From positions 124,001 to 188,000 of the forward strand of contig JAOWBW010000076.1 of the NCBI GenBank assembly GCA_026119855.1: a DNA stretch of 64,000 bases, read 5' to 3'. This document shows, piece by piece, positions 11,938 to 22,663 of the stretch (position 1 is the stretch's first letter; every line of letters begins with the position of its first letter). Made by a program: the position numbers and the translations under genes. The notes beneath the pieces were generated by a model. The model searched no databases and had not been told where the DNA came from. It saw only the letters and a list, made by a program, of their open reading frames with translations. Origin of the DNA: Campanula takesimana (Eukaryota > Streptophyta > Magnoliopsida > Asterales > Campanulaceae).

Positions 11938-12898
11938 TGAAAATGTCAATGGCCTTGGTTTTAGAGAAAGTGTTATCAAAGGTGTTGTCAGAGCAACGAT
12001 AACACTTCTGGCAACACTTAACACACACGAACAGAAAATAATTTCTGGAAAGAGTTTGCAGCGGAAAATCAACACAAGAATTATTTTTCTCAAGTTATAT
12101 AAATTATATATCTTGAGGGATGCCTCAAAAGGCGAGACCTTTCACTAATAATATGAAATGAAGTACAAGGCCGAGAGTTCCCTAATGCTATTACAATGAA
12201 AGCTTTGTGGAACGACTAAGACTATACACGAGACCCTATCCTAGCCAAGACAAACTTATAATACTCGATTACAAGAATGGAAAAAGGTTTGGGAGGATTG
12301 GGTTTATCGGAACCAATGAGTGTATAGCCTTTTCTTGTGTGAGAATGTGTGTTGAAGTAACTTCAAGTGTTGTCTCTTCATTCTTCACATCCTCTTCTAT
12401 TTATAGGCTTCAAGAATACTTGGGGAATACTCATAATGGCTTGGAGAGGTCACAAAAACGTGTTGTAGTGGAGGGAGAGAGTGGCCGAGCCTTGGGGAGA
12501 ATCTCCACATTTCCTATAAAATAGGAACCACTTTCTTTGTGCCCAAGATCATGCATCACCATCTTGTACCTTCTAGCTTCATCGCCTTGTACAATCTCCT
12601 CCACAAACTCAGATGTTGAATGGGTCAATTACCCATGTATTTGTTGTTGAGAATAATCCCCTTGTTTTATGGATAAAATCCTTTTTTATCCATAACTCCT
12701 TTTTAACTTCCTTGCATTATTCTAGCATAGGTTATACCTCAAAATAGACCAACATAATCACTAATCTTGCACAAATATTAAACATTAGTCCAGCAATTAT
12801 TTATGAAGCAAATATACAAATACAAAATCTGACAGTTCGTCGATATCACTGGGACAGTGTGGTCAGCACTTGTGGTATCACCACATTCTGCACTTACA
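11938..12898 (-). repeat. 5' LTR of the Sirevirus-type element
   Basis: 961 bp, ~98% identical by eye to 6123-7086. TSD ATACT follows at 12899-12903. Confidence 0.93.
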
Positions 12899-12903
12899 AT
12901 ACT

Positions 12904-13535
12904 CTTAATTTTTTTTAAAAAATAGTCAAATAAAAAGATGATCTTAACAGAGGGAGTATAGTCCCTAAAACAACTTAACAGTATTCATTTACAACATTTA
13001 GGTATTACTCCCTTTGTCCCGGAAAGATAGTCTCATTTTGACTTTTTATGTTCAATAAAAATAAACTTTGACCAAACATTAGTGTCAATTTAATGATCAC
13101 AACGAAATTCTAAAAATTGTTATTGATAAATCACTTAATGATTTATCAATTACAAATTTTACAATTTCACTAGAATGATTAGATCGTCATCAATGAGTTG
13201 ATCAAAGTTAATTTTTGTTGATCATAAAATATCAAAATATGAGACTATATTTCTGGGAGAAAGGGATTATCATTTTACCTCGTAACTTACTCATTAATTT
13301 TATCGAATTCTAGCCAGTGCTTTTCATTTTTATAGCTGAATGCTGAATCGCTGTATCCTCTGTTCTCATTCATACCTAAGTTTTACCGTTACATGTTAAA
13401 ATCAGGCAATAACTGTCTCATGTAATTGTAAACTTTCCCTTCTAAAACCTAGGCGTTTTCTCAATTGTCAATTTGTTATTGTTAGCAAAAGAGACCAAAG
13501 TAGATTACCAATTTATACTGAAGTGCTAAATACTA
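12904..13535. other. Intergenic spacer containing a MITE and the MULE target site
   Basis: AT-rich DNA between the Sirevirus and the Mutator-like element. Apart from the MITE at 13008-13267 and the 9-bp target-site copy TAAATACTA at 13527-13535, nothing is supported. Confidence 0.6.
13008..13267. mobile_element. Stowaway-like MITE (Tc1/mariner type)
   Basis: About 260 bp with ~45-bp inverted ends: CTCCCTTTGTCCCGGAAAGA at the left against the complement of TTTCTGGGAGAAAGGGAT at the right, continuing through AGTCTCAT. TA dinucleotides flank it (13006-13007 and 13268-13269). The CTCCCTnnGTCCC end and TA target are the hallmark of Stowaway MITEs. It has no coding capacity. Confidence 0.85.
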
Positions 13536-13728
13536 GGGTTATTGACAGATTAGGGCCTGAACTCCAAGGGGGTGCGTTTAAAAGGGGCCTGGGTTTTTTT
13601 TCTTCGCTAGATCAGGGCTCAATATCTAAATTTTTCGGTAGTTAAGGGCTTTTTGACGGAAATCGTTAGAAAAGTCAGTTAAGTGCCATGTGCATGGCAC
13701 GTGATCGACTAAATGGATGAATTTGTAA
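13536..13728 (+). repeat. Left terminal inverted repeat of the MULE
   Basis: 193 bp. It contains an 18-bp imperfect palindrome GTGCCATGTGCATGGCAC (13683-13700) that is also present in the right repeat. Confidence 0.88.
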
Positions 13729-14015
13729 CGATATTAGTTAGTAAGGGTTTTAGTGAAATTTTTGAAACTCAAAAGGTTTAAAAATGAAATAAATATTTTT
13801 TCTAAAAAAATAATATTTTTTCTAAATAATCAAGTATATAATAAAATAAGCAATTATCATATATAAAATAAATTTATTAAAAAAAAAAATCAAAATTATT
13901 AAACAAATTAATCTAATAGCTATATTAAATATAAAAGGATTTAGATTATTTTCTAAAGAATAAATTTAGAATAAAGAAAATTATAAATAAATTTAAATTT
14001 TATTCTATGAAAATA
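13729..14015. other. MULE interior, AT-rich
   Basis: About 290 bp of A/T-rich sequence inside the left TIR with no open frame or other recognisable feature. Confidence 0.5.
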
Positions 14016-14287
14016 CTCCCTCCGTCCCACTCGAAATAGGACGTTTTGCCATTTTGGGTGTGCCACTCGAAATAGGACATCCCAAAATGGAAAGTTTTTA
14101 TTACTTTTTTATTAGTAGGACCCACTTGTCATACTCACAACAACTTTTCATTTATTATTCCCCACCCACTTTCTCTCCCTTCATACTCACAACACCTACT
14201 TTTCAAACAACTTTTATAATAAAAGATTATTATTTCTTAATCCCCGTGTCGGAACCAGGAATCCTATTTCGGATGGGACGGATGGAG
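14016..14287. mobile_element. Stowaway-like MITE nested in the MULE
   Basis: 272 bp with ends CTCCCTCCGTCCCACTCGAA and the complementary TTCGGATGGGACGGATGGAG, flanked by TA (14014-14015 and 14288-14289). The AAATAGGA word is repeated inside the left end. Confidence 0.87.
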
Positions 14288-14289
14288 TA

Positions 14290-14823
14290 ATAAATTACTT
14301 TTTACATTGACCAAATTTAAAACAACATAAAGTAATTATCACTATTTAAAAAAAATATATTTATTCCCATAAAATTTCATCTTTATGGAAAAAAAAAAAA
14401 AACAGATTCGATTTCCACCAGTCCACCACCCATCACTCCGTCAGCAAACACCACCACTAATCCGACGCAAGACCACCACCACAGCCAACAACATCCAACA
14501 ACATCCAAATTCGATTTCCACATCAAAATCAAGAACCCAGATTTGATTTCCACATCAAAAATCAAGAAACCCAGATTATGTTCGACACCCATTTGCTTAT
14601 GCCCGATGAATTGCAAAAAACCTAGATTCTGTCAAGTGAACATCCCCTTTCACCGCCGTCGTTCGCCGGCGACATTCTGAGTTGGGGGTTTTCATTTTGC
14701 TTGAACACAAATTCGATTTTCACATCAAAATCAAGAAACTCGGATTCATTATACTGAGTTGGTGGTGTGAGGAGGCAGGAACTGACCTTCAGATTTGCCG
14801 CTAGCCGACAGTCCCCTTTCATC
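14290..14823. other. MULE interior, left of the gypsy insertion
   Basis: Contains CA-rich sequence and internal duplications. The phrase GATTTCCACATCAAAATCAA recurs three times with changes (14514, 14547, 14717). CCCCTTTCACCGCCGT with CGTTCGCCGGCGACATTC (14644-14677) recurs as 14813-14828, and its second half resumes at 49193 across the inserted element. No protein family is recognised. The last five bases before element A (GCCGT, 14824-14828) are its TSD. Confidence 0.55.
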
Positions 14824-14828
14824 GCCGT

Positions 14829-17228
14829 TGTAACGACCCCAAAACCCGTCCCAATTTATTTTATATTTTTAGGGATTTTAATTTGACATTATGTGTTCAT
14901 TTTATGTGTTGCATCATATTTTATGACTTGCACATATTATTTGATTAATTTTGTTATTTACTTAGTTAGTAGTAATAATGGTTAAGGGAGGTAAATGGAG
15001 TAGTTGAAACCTTAGGGTCCTTTGTGGAATTTAAAGTATAGGGGCTTAATTGTCCAACTTGAAACTTGAGTGACCAAAATAAAAACTTGGGTAAAAAAAA
15101 TCTTAACATGTTTATCCTTCTCCCTCCCTCTCTGCGTTTCATTTCTTAGTCAGCAACATTTCTATGTTTCTCTCTCTGTGTCAACGAAATAGGTAAGTTC
15201 ATCTCGTTTTAATTTCTTTCTTTTTAATTTCTTCTCCGTTTTAAAAACTAATTATATAAAAATGATCAGGGCATTGAGTAGGTAATTTCTACCCGATCAA
15301 ATATTATTTTCTCGATACTTTTCCGGAAATAGGTAAGTTACTAATTCCCCTTTAAATGTTAAAATGGCCATATATATGCTATATGTGCTATATGTGTTGT
15401 GAATTATGTTTTGAATAAGTTTTGTGATACTTGTAATTTTGGGACAAAGGGAGTAGTATGAGAGTTGTGGCAAGAAGTGTTTTGGTTTAATTCAAGTGTG
15501 TTCCTGGATATTCTTTGCACTTATATGAGTAGAGAGTATGCTTTAGGTATAAGGGTGATAGTACTTTTGGGACGGTGAAACGAAAGGAGTAAAAGTATCA
15601 AGTTTTAGGCTTCCAGGAAGGCCCAAAAAGCCAAATCGTGCGATGGGGCGCGCGCTCCCTTTTAGGGAGGGCGTGCGCACCCTCTTGTGCAATCAAAAAC
15701 CACCATTCTGATCAAAGGGGGCGCGCGCTCCCTTTTAGGGAGGGCGTGCGCACCCTCTTCTTTTGCAGTTTGTCCGTTTTACGTTCAATCTTCCGGAGGT
15801 CATAACTTTCTCATCCGGACTCCGTTTTAGGCGTGTAAACTATCGTTTTAAAGATATTCTTGAGTACTACAAGATAAGTTGGTTTATTTTGTTGAGTTTC
15901 AGGTTTAGATTATGTCGAGTTTTCAGTAAGGGTTTTATAACACAAACCGTTTATGAATGGTCCGTTTGTGATCGAGTTTGGAATGATGTAACCGTTTAGG
16001 TTCATTTTGGGTGTTGTACATCTTTATGATGCTTTCGTGGGGTTTCTTACTTTGTAATCCTTTGTGTGAGAAATGGGTTTAATGTACTTGGTTGTTGAGG
16101 ATCGTGTTCAAGTGTGTGCAAGATTGTTGTTTGACTTAATGTCATTGATAAAGGATTGTGTTGTGACTTAATGTCAATGTTGTGAACTCTTTTATGAGTA
16201 ACGTGTTTGCATCTTTGTGATGACTTTGTGTGGTTTCCTACTTTGGAATCATGCCCCGGTTGTTGTTTAAGCAAGTATTTATTACTATGCTCGTGTTAAA
16301 GTCCAGCTGGTACTTGTTGTGGAGTCGGGCAGTGGTAGGGATTATAATGGCACACGAGCCAAGTTAATTGTAAGGCTTTTACCATTGGTTTCCCATTTTT
16401 AACCCCCTTCCTTAGGCCACGGATTGGGTTTGGGGTAGCTCTCCTTTGTGTGAGTTTAGTCACCGTTTGGGTTATGACTTTGTGTCATTTCCCCCCCCCC
16501 CCCCGTTGTTGTTGTTGTTGTTGTTGTTGTTATTGTTGTTATTGTTTGGTTCCGGAACTGGCTTCATCCCTTTGGTGCTGCTCAGTTGATACCTATCAGA
16601 TGGTTATGTTTGATTCGAGAACCTTGGCTCAGTATCCACGTATGAGTGTTTATTTCCGCTTTGTGTGTGGTATGATGAGTTGGCTTTGCCTCTCATGTTA
16701 TGTGCTAAATGAATGTTTATTGATATTGTTCAATTACGAGTATCATTTCAGCATGTAACGTAGTTGCATTTTAGTAGCTTACTGAGATTTATTCTCACCC
16801 CGTTCCTTTATTGTTGTTTTCCTTAGATGAAGGCGAGCCAAGGGGATAGGTCACTTACACAAGGGAGGACGTCGTGGTGGCTTTGGTAAGAGTTTTTGGG
16901 ACAAGTGTTTGTAAAGGCTACATTATATAAATGTATAACCTTTGGGGTAGTGTAACCGAGACTTTATCCGTGTATCACCTATTTTGTTAAGGTATGGTGA
17001 TTGTACATTTGTATAAAAGTTTATAAGCCTTCGGGCTAAGTACTTTCGTTTGTGAAAGTGTTTGGAAAGTTTGTTTGGAAGTTAAATGGAAGTCTTTGAA
17101 CTTCGAGTGTGGATTTTGTTAAACTTTATGAAAGATCATTTCGAAAAATTTTCTAAAAATGTTTTATGACGTCTTCCGTGCGTGTCCTGAACGTGGGGCC
17201 AAGTTGGACCACGGGTTGGGGCGCGACA
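14829..17228 (+). repeat. 5' LTR of gypsy element A
   Basis: 2400 bp, TGTAACGACCCC...GGGGCGCGACA. Inside are two splice-donor-like AG|GTAAGT sites (15191-15198 and 15331-15338), a duplicated CpG-rich palindromic cassette (15646-15757), a C-run followed by (GTT)n (16490-16545), and a branch-point/pyrimidine/AG arrangement ending at 16826. The same features recur in the 3' LTR and, in outline, in solo LTR C. Confidence 0.92.
15646..15757. promoter_or_regulatory. CpG palindrome cluster, element A 5' LTR
   Basis: Two copies of a ~41-bp cassette (GGGGCGCGCGCTCCC, then TTTTAGGGAGGGCGTGCGCA and CCCTC) at 15646-15686 and 15717-15757. Each is a near-palindrome: CGCGCGCTCCC faces GGGAGGGCGTGCGC. The copy in the 3' LTR is at 39106-39217. 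The function is unknown; the call as regulatory is inference from analogous clusters in B, D and E. Confidence 0.5.
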
Positions 17229-17230
17229 GT

Positions 17231-17246
17231 TGGTATCAGAGCTAGG
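17231..17246 (+). other. Primer-binding site of element A
   Basis: TGGTATCAGAGCTAGG, two bases after the LTR, complementary to the 3' end of plant initiator-Met tRNA. Confidence 0.9.
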
Positions 17247-17335
17247 TTGTAGATGGTCTAGAATGACTAAGTGACCTAGGAGGGTAGTTGTGTATAGGGT
17301 GAGTAACGTTGAGAGTCTTATGCAGGTACTTATTG

Positions 17336-18846
17336 AAAATGGTTGGGACAGAAAGAGATCAGTCAGGGCCTTCAAGGCAAGGGAATGTTTGAAGCAGCCA
17401 TGAAAACCTTAAATGATTAAAGACAAGGAGAAGATCAAGTACCTCCGAAATATGGGTTAGAACAGTTCTTAAAAATGAAATCAATAGGCTATGATTGCGA
17501 ACCAGATGTGGCTAAAGTGGAAAGGTGGATTGAATCGATGGAGAAAATATTTGATGTTCTGAGATGTTCTGATAAAGATCAAATCAGGTTTGCTACTTAT
17601 AAACTGAGTGGAGCTGCTGAGTACTGGTGAAAAGCTTTGAAGACCAATTGGGATGAGACTTATGTACCCTATACTTTGGAAAATTTTCTGAAGAAGTTCA
17701 ACGAACATTTCATTCCCCGGGTGGATCAAGACAGGAAAGAAATGGAGTTTCTCAACTTAGAGCAAAATGCTATGTCCGTGGCTCAATATACATCTAAATT
17801 CACAGAGTTATCCAGGTACTGTACTCACCTAGTTGCAACTGAGGAGAGGAAGGCAATGCGATTTGTGAGAGGATTAAGAACTGTGATATGAACTCAACTA
17901 GTATTTCACAAGTTACAGGATTTTCAAGATGCAGTTGATAGAGTTTATCAAGTGGAACACGATATTGAAGAACATAAGAGGAAAGTTGAACTATCAGGTG
18001 CTGGAAGGCAAGGAAGACCTCAACCACAATATTGTGACAATCGAGGAGGTCAGGGAACATCATTACAAAACAAAGGACAACCTCAGGGGCAATTAATTGC
18101 CAACAATCAAGGTAACACTTCGGGAAATCAAAGTAGAAGGATATATAATTATTGTCAGAAGGAAGGGCATTCTGAAGAAAGGTGTTGGAAGAAATTAGGT
18201 AAGTGTTTGAATTGTGGTCAGTTTGATCATTTTCAAAGGGATTATCCTAGAACCAGGAATGTATCATTTGAGAGTGGAGCTGGATTATCACAGGGTCAGA
18301 AGAGGGATGCCTCGGGAAAGCCTAAAGTGCAGGGTCGTATTTTTGTTATTAATCAACAGCAGGTTTCAGATTCTTCTGCCGTGATAAGAGGTATAATTTA
18401 TATGTTTAGTTGAGGGCACGTGCACTTATAGACCCCGGCTCATCGCATTTATATGTGTCTGTGCATTTTTGCATCTCAGTTACATTTGTCTCCTGAGTCT
18501 CTACCTTATGTGTTAGAGGTGTTCACCCATATGGGGAGTGTTTGGTGACCAATAAGGTGTTACGTGGGTGTGAGGTGTATATTTAGGAGCATGTTTTATT
18601 TGCTGATTTAGTTGTTTTGCCATTACAAGATTTTGATATTATCTTGGGAATGGATTGGTTGAATAAATACCATGCTTCGCTTGATTGTTATAAAAAGATT
18701 GTCACATTCTCTATTCCTGATGTGCCTGAATTTACTTTTGAGGCTATTTCTTTGTGTAAGGGAATTTGTATTATTTCTTATGTGAAGGCTAGAAGATTGT
18801 TACACAGTGGCTGTGTGGGATTCTTGGCAAGTGTTCTCGATACTAT
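17336..18846 (+). pseudogene. Element A gag and protease, 5' half of the split polyprotein
   Basis: Gag begins near 17336-17339 (MVGTERDQSG) and is closed early by stops. A recognisable Retrotrans_gag stretch (RWIESMEKIFDVL near 17520; EYW*KAL near 17620; ENFLKKFNEHFIPR near 17678) has a TGA in place of tryptophan. Further stops lie near 17889 and 18411. The zinc-knuckle region has KCLNCGQFDHFQRDY, where the last cysteine is now tyrosine. The protease signature survives as ALIDPGSSH near 18424, where D-P-G replaces D-[ST]-G. The last readable part (18617-18846) is the segment LPLQDFDIILGMDWL that follows the protease. Element B interrupts the frame at 18846. Confidence 0.85.
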
Positions 18847-19827
18847 TGTAGACACCCCGCCTTGGACCGCTCACCCCGATTGCACATTTGATCTTGTGTT
18901 TCTCCCCATTTTTAAAGTGTTTCTCGTTAGTTTCTGTCACTTCCGTTAAGTTCCTGACTGACTTCGTTAAGACCAGGGACTAAACTGAATAACAGGGCTG
19001 ACTTTCTAGTCCATTCTGTCAAAATTGCCTTCTCTGAGTTTCGCGCCTCCGACAGGAGGAGCCAGGCGCGCGCGCCTCCCGCCCCCAAAGCAGGAAGCGC
19101 GCACCTCTGGGCGTCAGTTACAGATTTCTGGCCAGGATTCCCTCCCTTGCTCAATTTACAGGATTTTGCCAGGGAAGGATTTCTTGGTGACTGAGTTTTG
19201 GCACCAAAAACACCCCTCTTTCACCTATAAAAACCTCTCTTTACCTCCATTTTCAAGGACCGAAAATTGAACTTACAAAAACTATACCAAAATCACTTTC
19301 TAAAGGTTCTCCAAGGATCTCTTCAAGCAATATTTGAAGTTCTTCAAATTGTAGGTAAAAGTCTATCTTTTCCTTTCTTTTCTACTTCATCTCCTCTCTC
19401 TCTTTTTACTTTAATCAAATGTGCAATCACCCAAATTATTTTGGGACATGACTCTAATGATCACCTCATCTCATTGAGGTTGGTTAAGGAGTTATCTCCT
19501 ACATTCCAAATCCTATTTTAAATCCCCCCTTTTCATGACTTAAACAAGAAGAAGAAGAACATTCCATTCATGTAGATTTTGATCAAGCAAGACCAACGTA
19601 AGTTGGGCGAGATGGGTGTTTCGGTACTTCCCATCTCGTAATCTAACCCCTGAACCTCAAAACAAAGAATCTCTGTTTTCGTAATCAAACTTAGGCTACA
19701 ATCAATAGGTTTTTCTTATGTTCCTCAAAACATATGTGGCGACTCTAAACAATCTAAAACAAGTTAGACATCCTAGGATCATCCACGCGCTCTAGCCTAA
19801 AGCCGTGGTTCCCCCGGGGTATCTACA
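18847..19827 (+). repeat. 5' LTR of element B
   Basis: TGTAGACACC...GGGGTATCTACA, 981 bp. CpG palindromes occur at 19042-19108 and a TATA box (TATAAAA) at 19226-19232. Confidence 0.93.
19042..19108. promoter_or_regulatory. CpG palindrome cluster upstream of the element B LTR TATA box
   Basis: Three copies of a GCGCGC word: TCGCGCCTCC (19041-19050), AGGCGCGCGCGCCTCCC (19064-19080), GCGCGCACCTC (19097-19107). They are 118-184 bp upstream of TATAAAA at 19226. The 3' LTR has the same three at 35686-35754, with the first and third more perfect (TCGCGCGCCTCC and GCGCGCGCCTC), and its TATA at 35873-35879. Confidence 0.55.
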
Positions 19828-19828
19828 G

Positions 19829-19846
19829 TGGCGACTCTGCTGGGGA
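19829..19846 (+). other. Primer-binding site of element B (tRNA-Arg type)
   Basis: TGGCGACTCTGCTGGGGA begins two bases after the LTR. Ogre/Tat elements use a site of this type complementary to tRNA-Arg. Confidence 0.85.
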
Positions 19847-21178
19847 TTTTATTTGAGGGTTAAACTTGCATTCTGATCGAAATCTACATCTTTTCTGGGC
19901 ATTCTGTTTCTTGATGGGGGAGGCGCGCGTGTCTGGCCTTTTAAGCCTGAGGCGCGCGCATCCCGCTTCAAGAACCAGAATCGCCCACTTCTTCATATTC
20001 TTCATCTTCTTCTTCTGTTATTCTGCACTAATCACTTCTGCAGGGGTTACAATATGAACATGGGACCAGGGCAATCCCCTGAGTCCAAAGTTTGACATTC
20101 TGACAGGTGTGCCCCAGAAGCGCGCGCCTCCCATAAGCATTGCGCCATGCGCGCGCGTCCCACATCAGCACTCAGAGGCGCACGCTTCTGGGTTGATTCC
20201 CAGAACAGAAACAGGTTTCAGTGACTGAGCAGAACAGTGGGGTGTGGGCACAGTTGCCTGCATCAGAACAGAATTGAACCCTCGGACTGTTTTAATTTTG
20301 TGTTTTATTTACCGGTCACACGGGTGATTCGGGAGTTGTAATTTTATGTGCTTACGTGTTTTGTGTGTTTTTCTTTCTTTTCAAAAAAAAAAAAAATAAA
20401 TAAAAAAAAATTGTCACTTGTTAGACCTCACACTACATGCACATATTCCTATGAACTGCTCACTATCGAGTCGCACAAGTCCAACCCCAAACCCGTTGAG
20501 GCCCGTCCTAGAAAGTTTCAAGCTCCACCAGACCTTGGCTCTTTCGAAGCGGTAAACCTCAGCCCGTGGCGTAGTTCAAGACTACATGCCGGGGTGACCT
20601 TTGAGCCTCATATTCAAGCCGAGCACAAACCACACAAATTCTAGTTAGGGTCTAACACTCCGTGACTCAAGTCGGTTTCCATGTACCGAGATTTCCCTAA
20701 ACTAATGTCTTCAAATCATACATGCCAACTTGTTGAAAGGGACGCAATAAAAATCCGTCCCCAAAAGTGGTTATTTTGGACGAAAATAAAAATCCGTCCC
20801 CGCATGTATGCTTTACTACATTAATTTAGTTTAATCCCGATACATGTAGGATTCACAAGCGCGATGGAATCCGATGAGTATATGGGACCGCGAGATGGTC
20901 TATATACTAGTGTGACGATTCCATTATTTTCTTAGAAACCCCAAAAGGGATTCATTCCCTCCGACTTATATATAAAAAAAAAAAGAGTCTTTTCTTATGT
21001 GGTTCGAGTCGTGTGCCCAACTGTGTGTTCTAAGCCTCTTCATGGACCGCAAGTGTTACTCAAGACTGACAAGGGCCTCTTCTGCAATATAGGTTCAATT
21101 GGTACTTACAAAGTCTACCGGGATTCAGCAAATCGGTTAGTCCGTGAAGAGATCACTCCAACAGCTCCAACATCAACC
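19847..21178. other. Leader of element B
   Basis: 1.3 kb of untranslated leader with further GCGCGC palindromes (19921-19962 and 20119-20183), an A-rich tract at 20383-20410, and a repeated phrase AAAATCCGTCCCC (about 20748 and 20788). An open frame upstream of the chosen gag ATG (20999-21178) may be part of a longer gag N-terminus, but it begins without an ATG. Confidence 0.6.
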
Positions 21179-22663
21179 ATGACCGGCAGCAGCAACACCA
21201 TGTCTCTCGAACAGCTCTCAACCATGGTCCAACTCCTCCAAGAGCAAGTCTCCACCCTTAACAAGGAGGCACAAAGCAAAGACGACATTTGGCAATCCCA
21301 CCTCGACAGCCAAAGGGAGGCCCACGAGGCCGAAATGGAGCTAATGAAAGAAAAGCTCACCAACCTTGCAAAGGGAAAGAACAAGAACAATGATGATGAA
21401 TCTGAATGGACCGAGGGTTTGTTCAAGAGTCCTTATGTCAACACCCGCACCAAGAAAATGGGGGAACCAAGTTCCGAGAACAATTAGCCCAAAATGGTGG
21501 ATTCTATCATGGCCTACATCGACCAAAAATTCAATGGGCTCAACATGGGGAAAGGCTCCGACACAAGCCTTTATCAATCATCCATCCTCATGAGTACTAT
21601 GGCCGCTCTTCCCGACAAGTTCAAGATGCCCGACATAAGCAAATTCAAGGGCAACTCTTGTCCTATGGCTCACATTGAGACTTATATTTGGGCAATGGTT
21701 CCAAAGAAGGTCTCCCCCAAGGTGATGGCTCAATGCTTCCCTCTCACTCTCGAGGGGGCGGCAAAAGATTGGTATGCTACTCTCCCGCTCACTGTCCGTC
21801 TTGATTGGGACTCCGCCATGCTTGCCTTCAAGAACCAATACCAAGGCAACACCACTCACCGGCCCACAAGGAAAGAGCTAGAGAACACTACTCAACGAGA
21901 CAATGAGTCCTTCATCGACTTCACAAGGAGATGGAATGACAAACTCTCTGAAATTGTTGAGAGGCCAAACACAAAAGAGCAAATGGACATATTTCTCAAG
22001 TGTCTCAAGATTGATCTCCGCACTCACCTAAGTGGGGCTTGCTACTCCGACTTCTCCCAAATGTATGAGGCGGGGGTACGCATGGATGACTTGCTCAAGG
22101 AGATCAAGAAGACCACTCCTACTTACCGCTACAAGGCCGCTTCTAACTCCACAAAAGAGGCCTCGGTCAACGCCGTCACTATTGACAAGGGGAATTACAA
22201 AAAGGTTCCTCCACCTCAAGGGAAGAAGTCCCGAAGTGACCGTGTCTACACGCCTCTCCAAGGCATGACTCAAACCGAAGTGTTCGAGGTCCTCAAGGCA
22301 AAGGGTCAAGTCACACCCGTGCAAGGGTACCAACCCAAGACGATCAACTCCAATCATGCTCACCACAAATATTGTGGCTACCACCAATATAGTGGCCACA
22401 CCACCGAGGATTGCTTCATTCTCCGCAATGTCATTCAAGATCTCATAGATAAGAAAGAATTTGTAGTGACTAATGACGAGCATGTCAATGTAATAGAGAT
22501 AGGAGAACTTGAGGGGACCACCCATTCAATCCCAATTGTGAATGGGGGCCCCAATGTTATGAATAAACTTGACAATTCTTGTTATGTAGTGACTTATGAT
22601 GAAGTAATGAGGAAGGTACTAGAGAATAGGAAAAGAAGCAAGATGGGAACGTCAACATGCTAA
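21179..22663 (+). pseudogene. Element B gag
   Basis: I start gag at the ATG 21179 (MTGSSNTMSLEQLSTM), which opens a coiled coil typical of Tat gag N-termini. An in-frame TAG at 21485-21487 (SENN*PKMVD) interrupts it; a CAG codon there would restore continuity, so this looks like a C-to-T nonsense change. The main Retrotrans_gag domain follows (LEGAAKDWYATLPLTVRLDW near 21750). A Tat-style zinc knuckle CGYHQYSGHTTEDC lies at about 22374-22415. The frame closes with TAA at 22661-22663, overlapping the next frame, whose upstream reading (EKKQDGNVNM) continues naturally into pol. A one-base shift near 22625 therefore separates gag and pol. Confidence 0.87.

Larger units (their letters stand above)
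6123..12898 (-). mobile_element. Sirevirus-type copia retrotransposon lacking RT/RNase H
   Basis: Bounded by LTRs 6123-7086 (3' LTR) and 11938-12898 (5' LTR), with TSD ATACT at 6118-6122 and 12899-12903. On the minus strand the LTR runs TGTAAGTG...TTTTCA; the primer-binding site is at 11921-11937 and the polypurine tract at 7087-7101. The long LTR, the coiled-coil gag and an extra region between pol and the 3' LTR are features of Sireviruses. Gag, protease and integrase are present, but the reading ends just before RT and nothing resembling RT or RNase H follows. By eye the LTRs differ at roughly 15-20 positions (~98% identity), so the insertion is fairly recent although the element cannot encode its own replication. 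Confidence 0.93.

Noticed and set aside
16490..16545. C-run plus (GTT)n as an independent functional repeat
   Set aside because: Simple microsatellite inside the LTR of A, length-variable between its two LTRs; part of the candidate acceptor region only.
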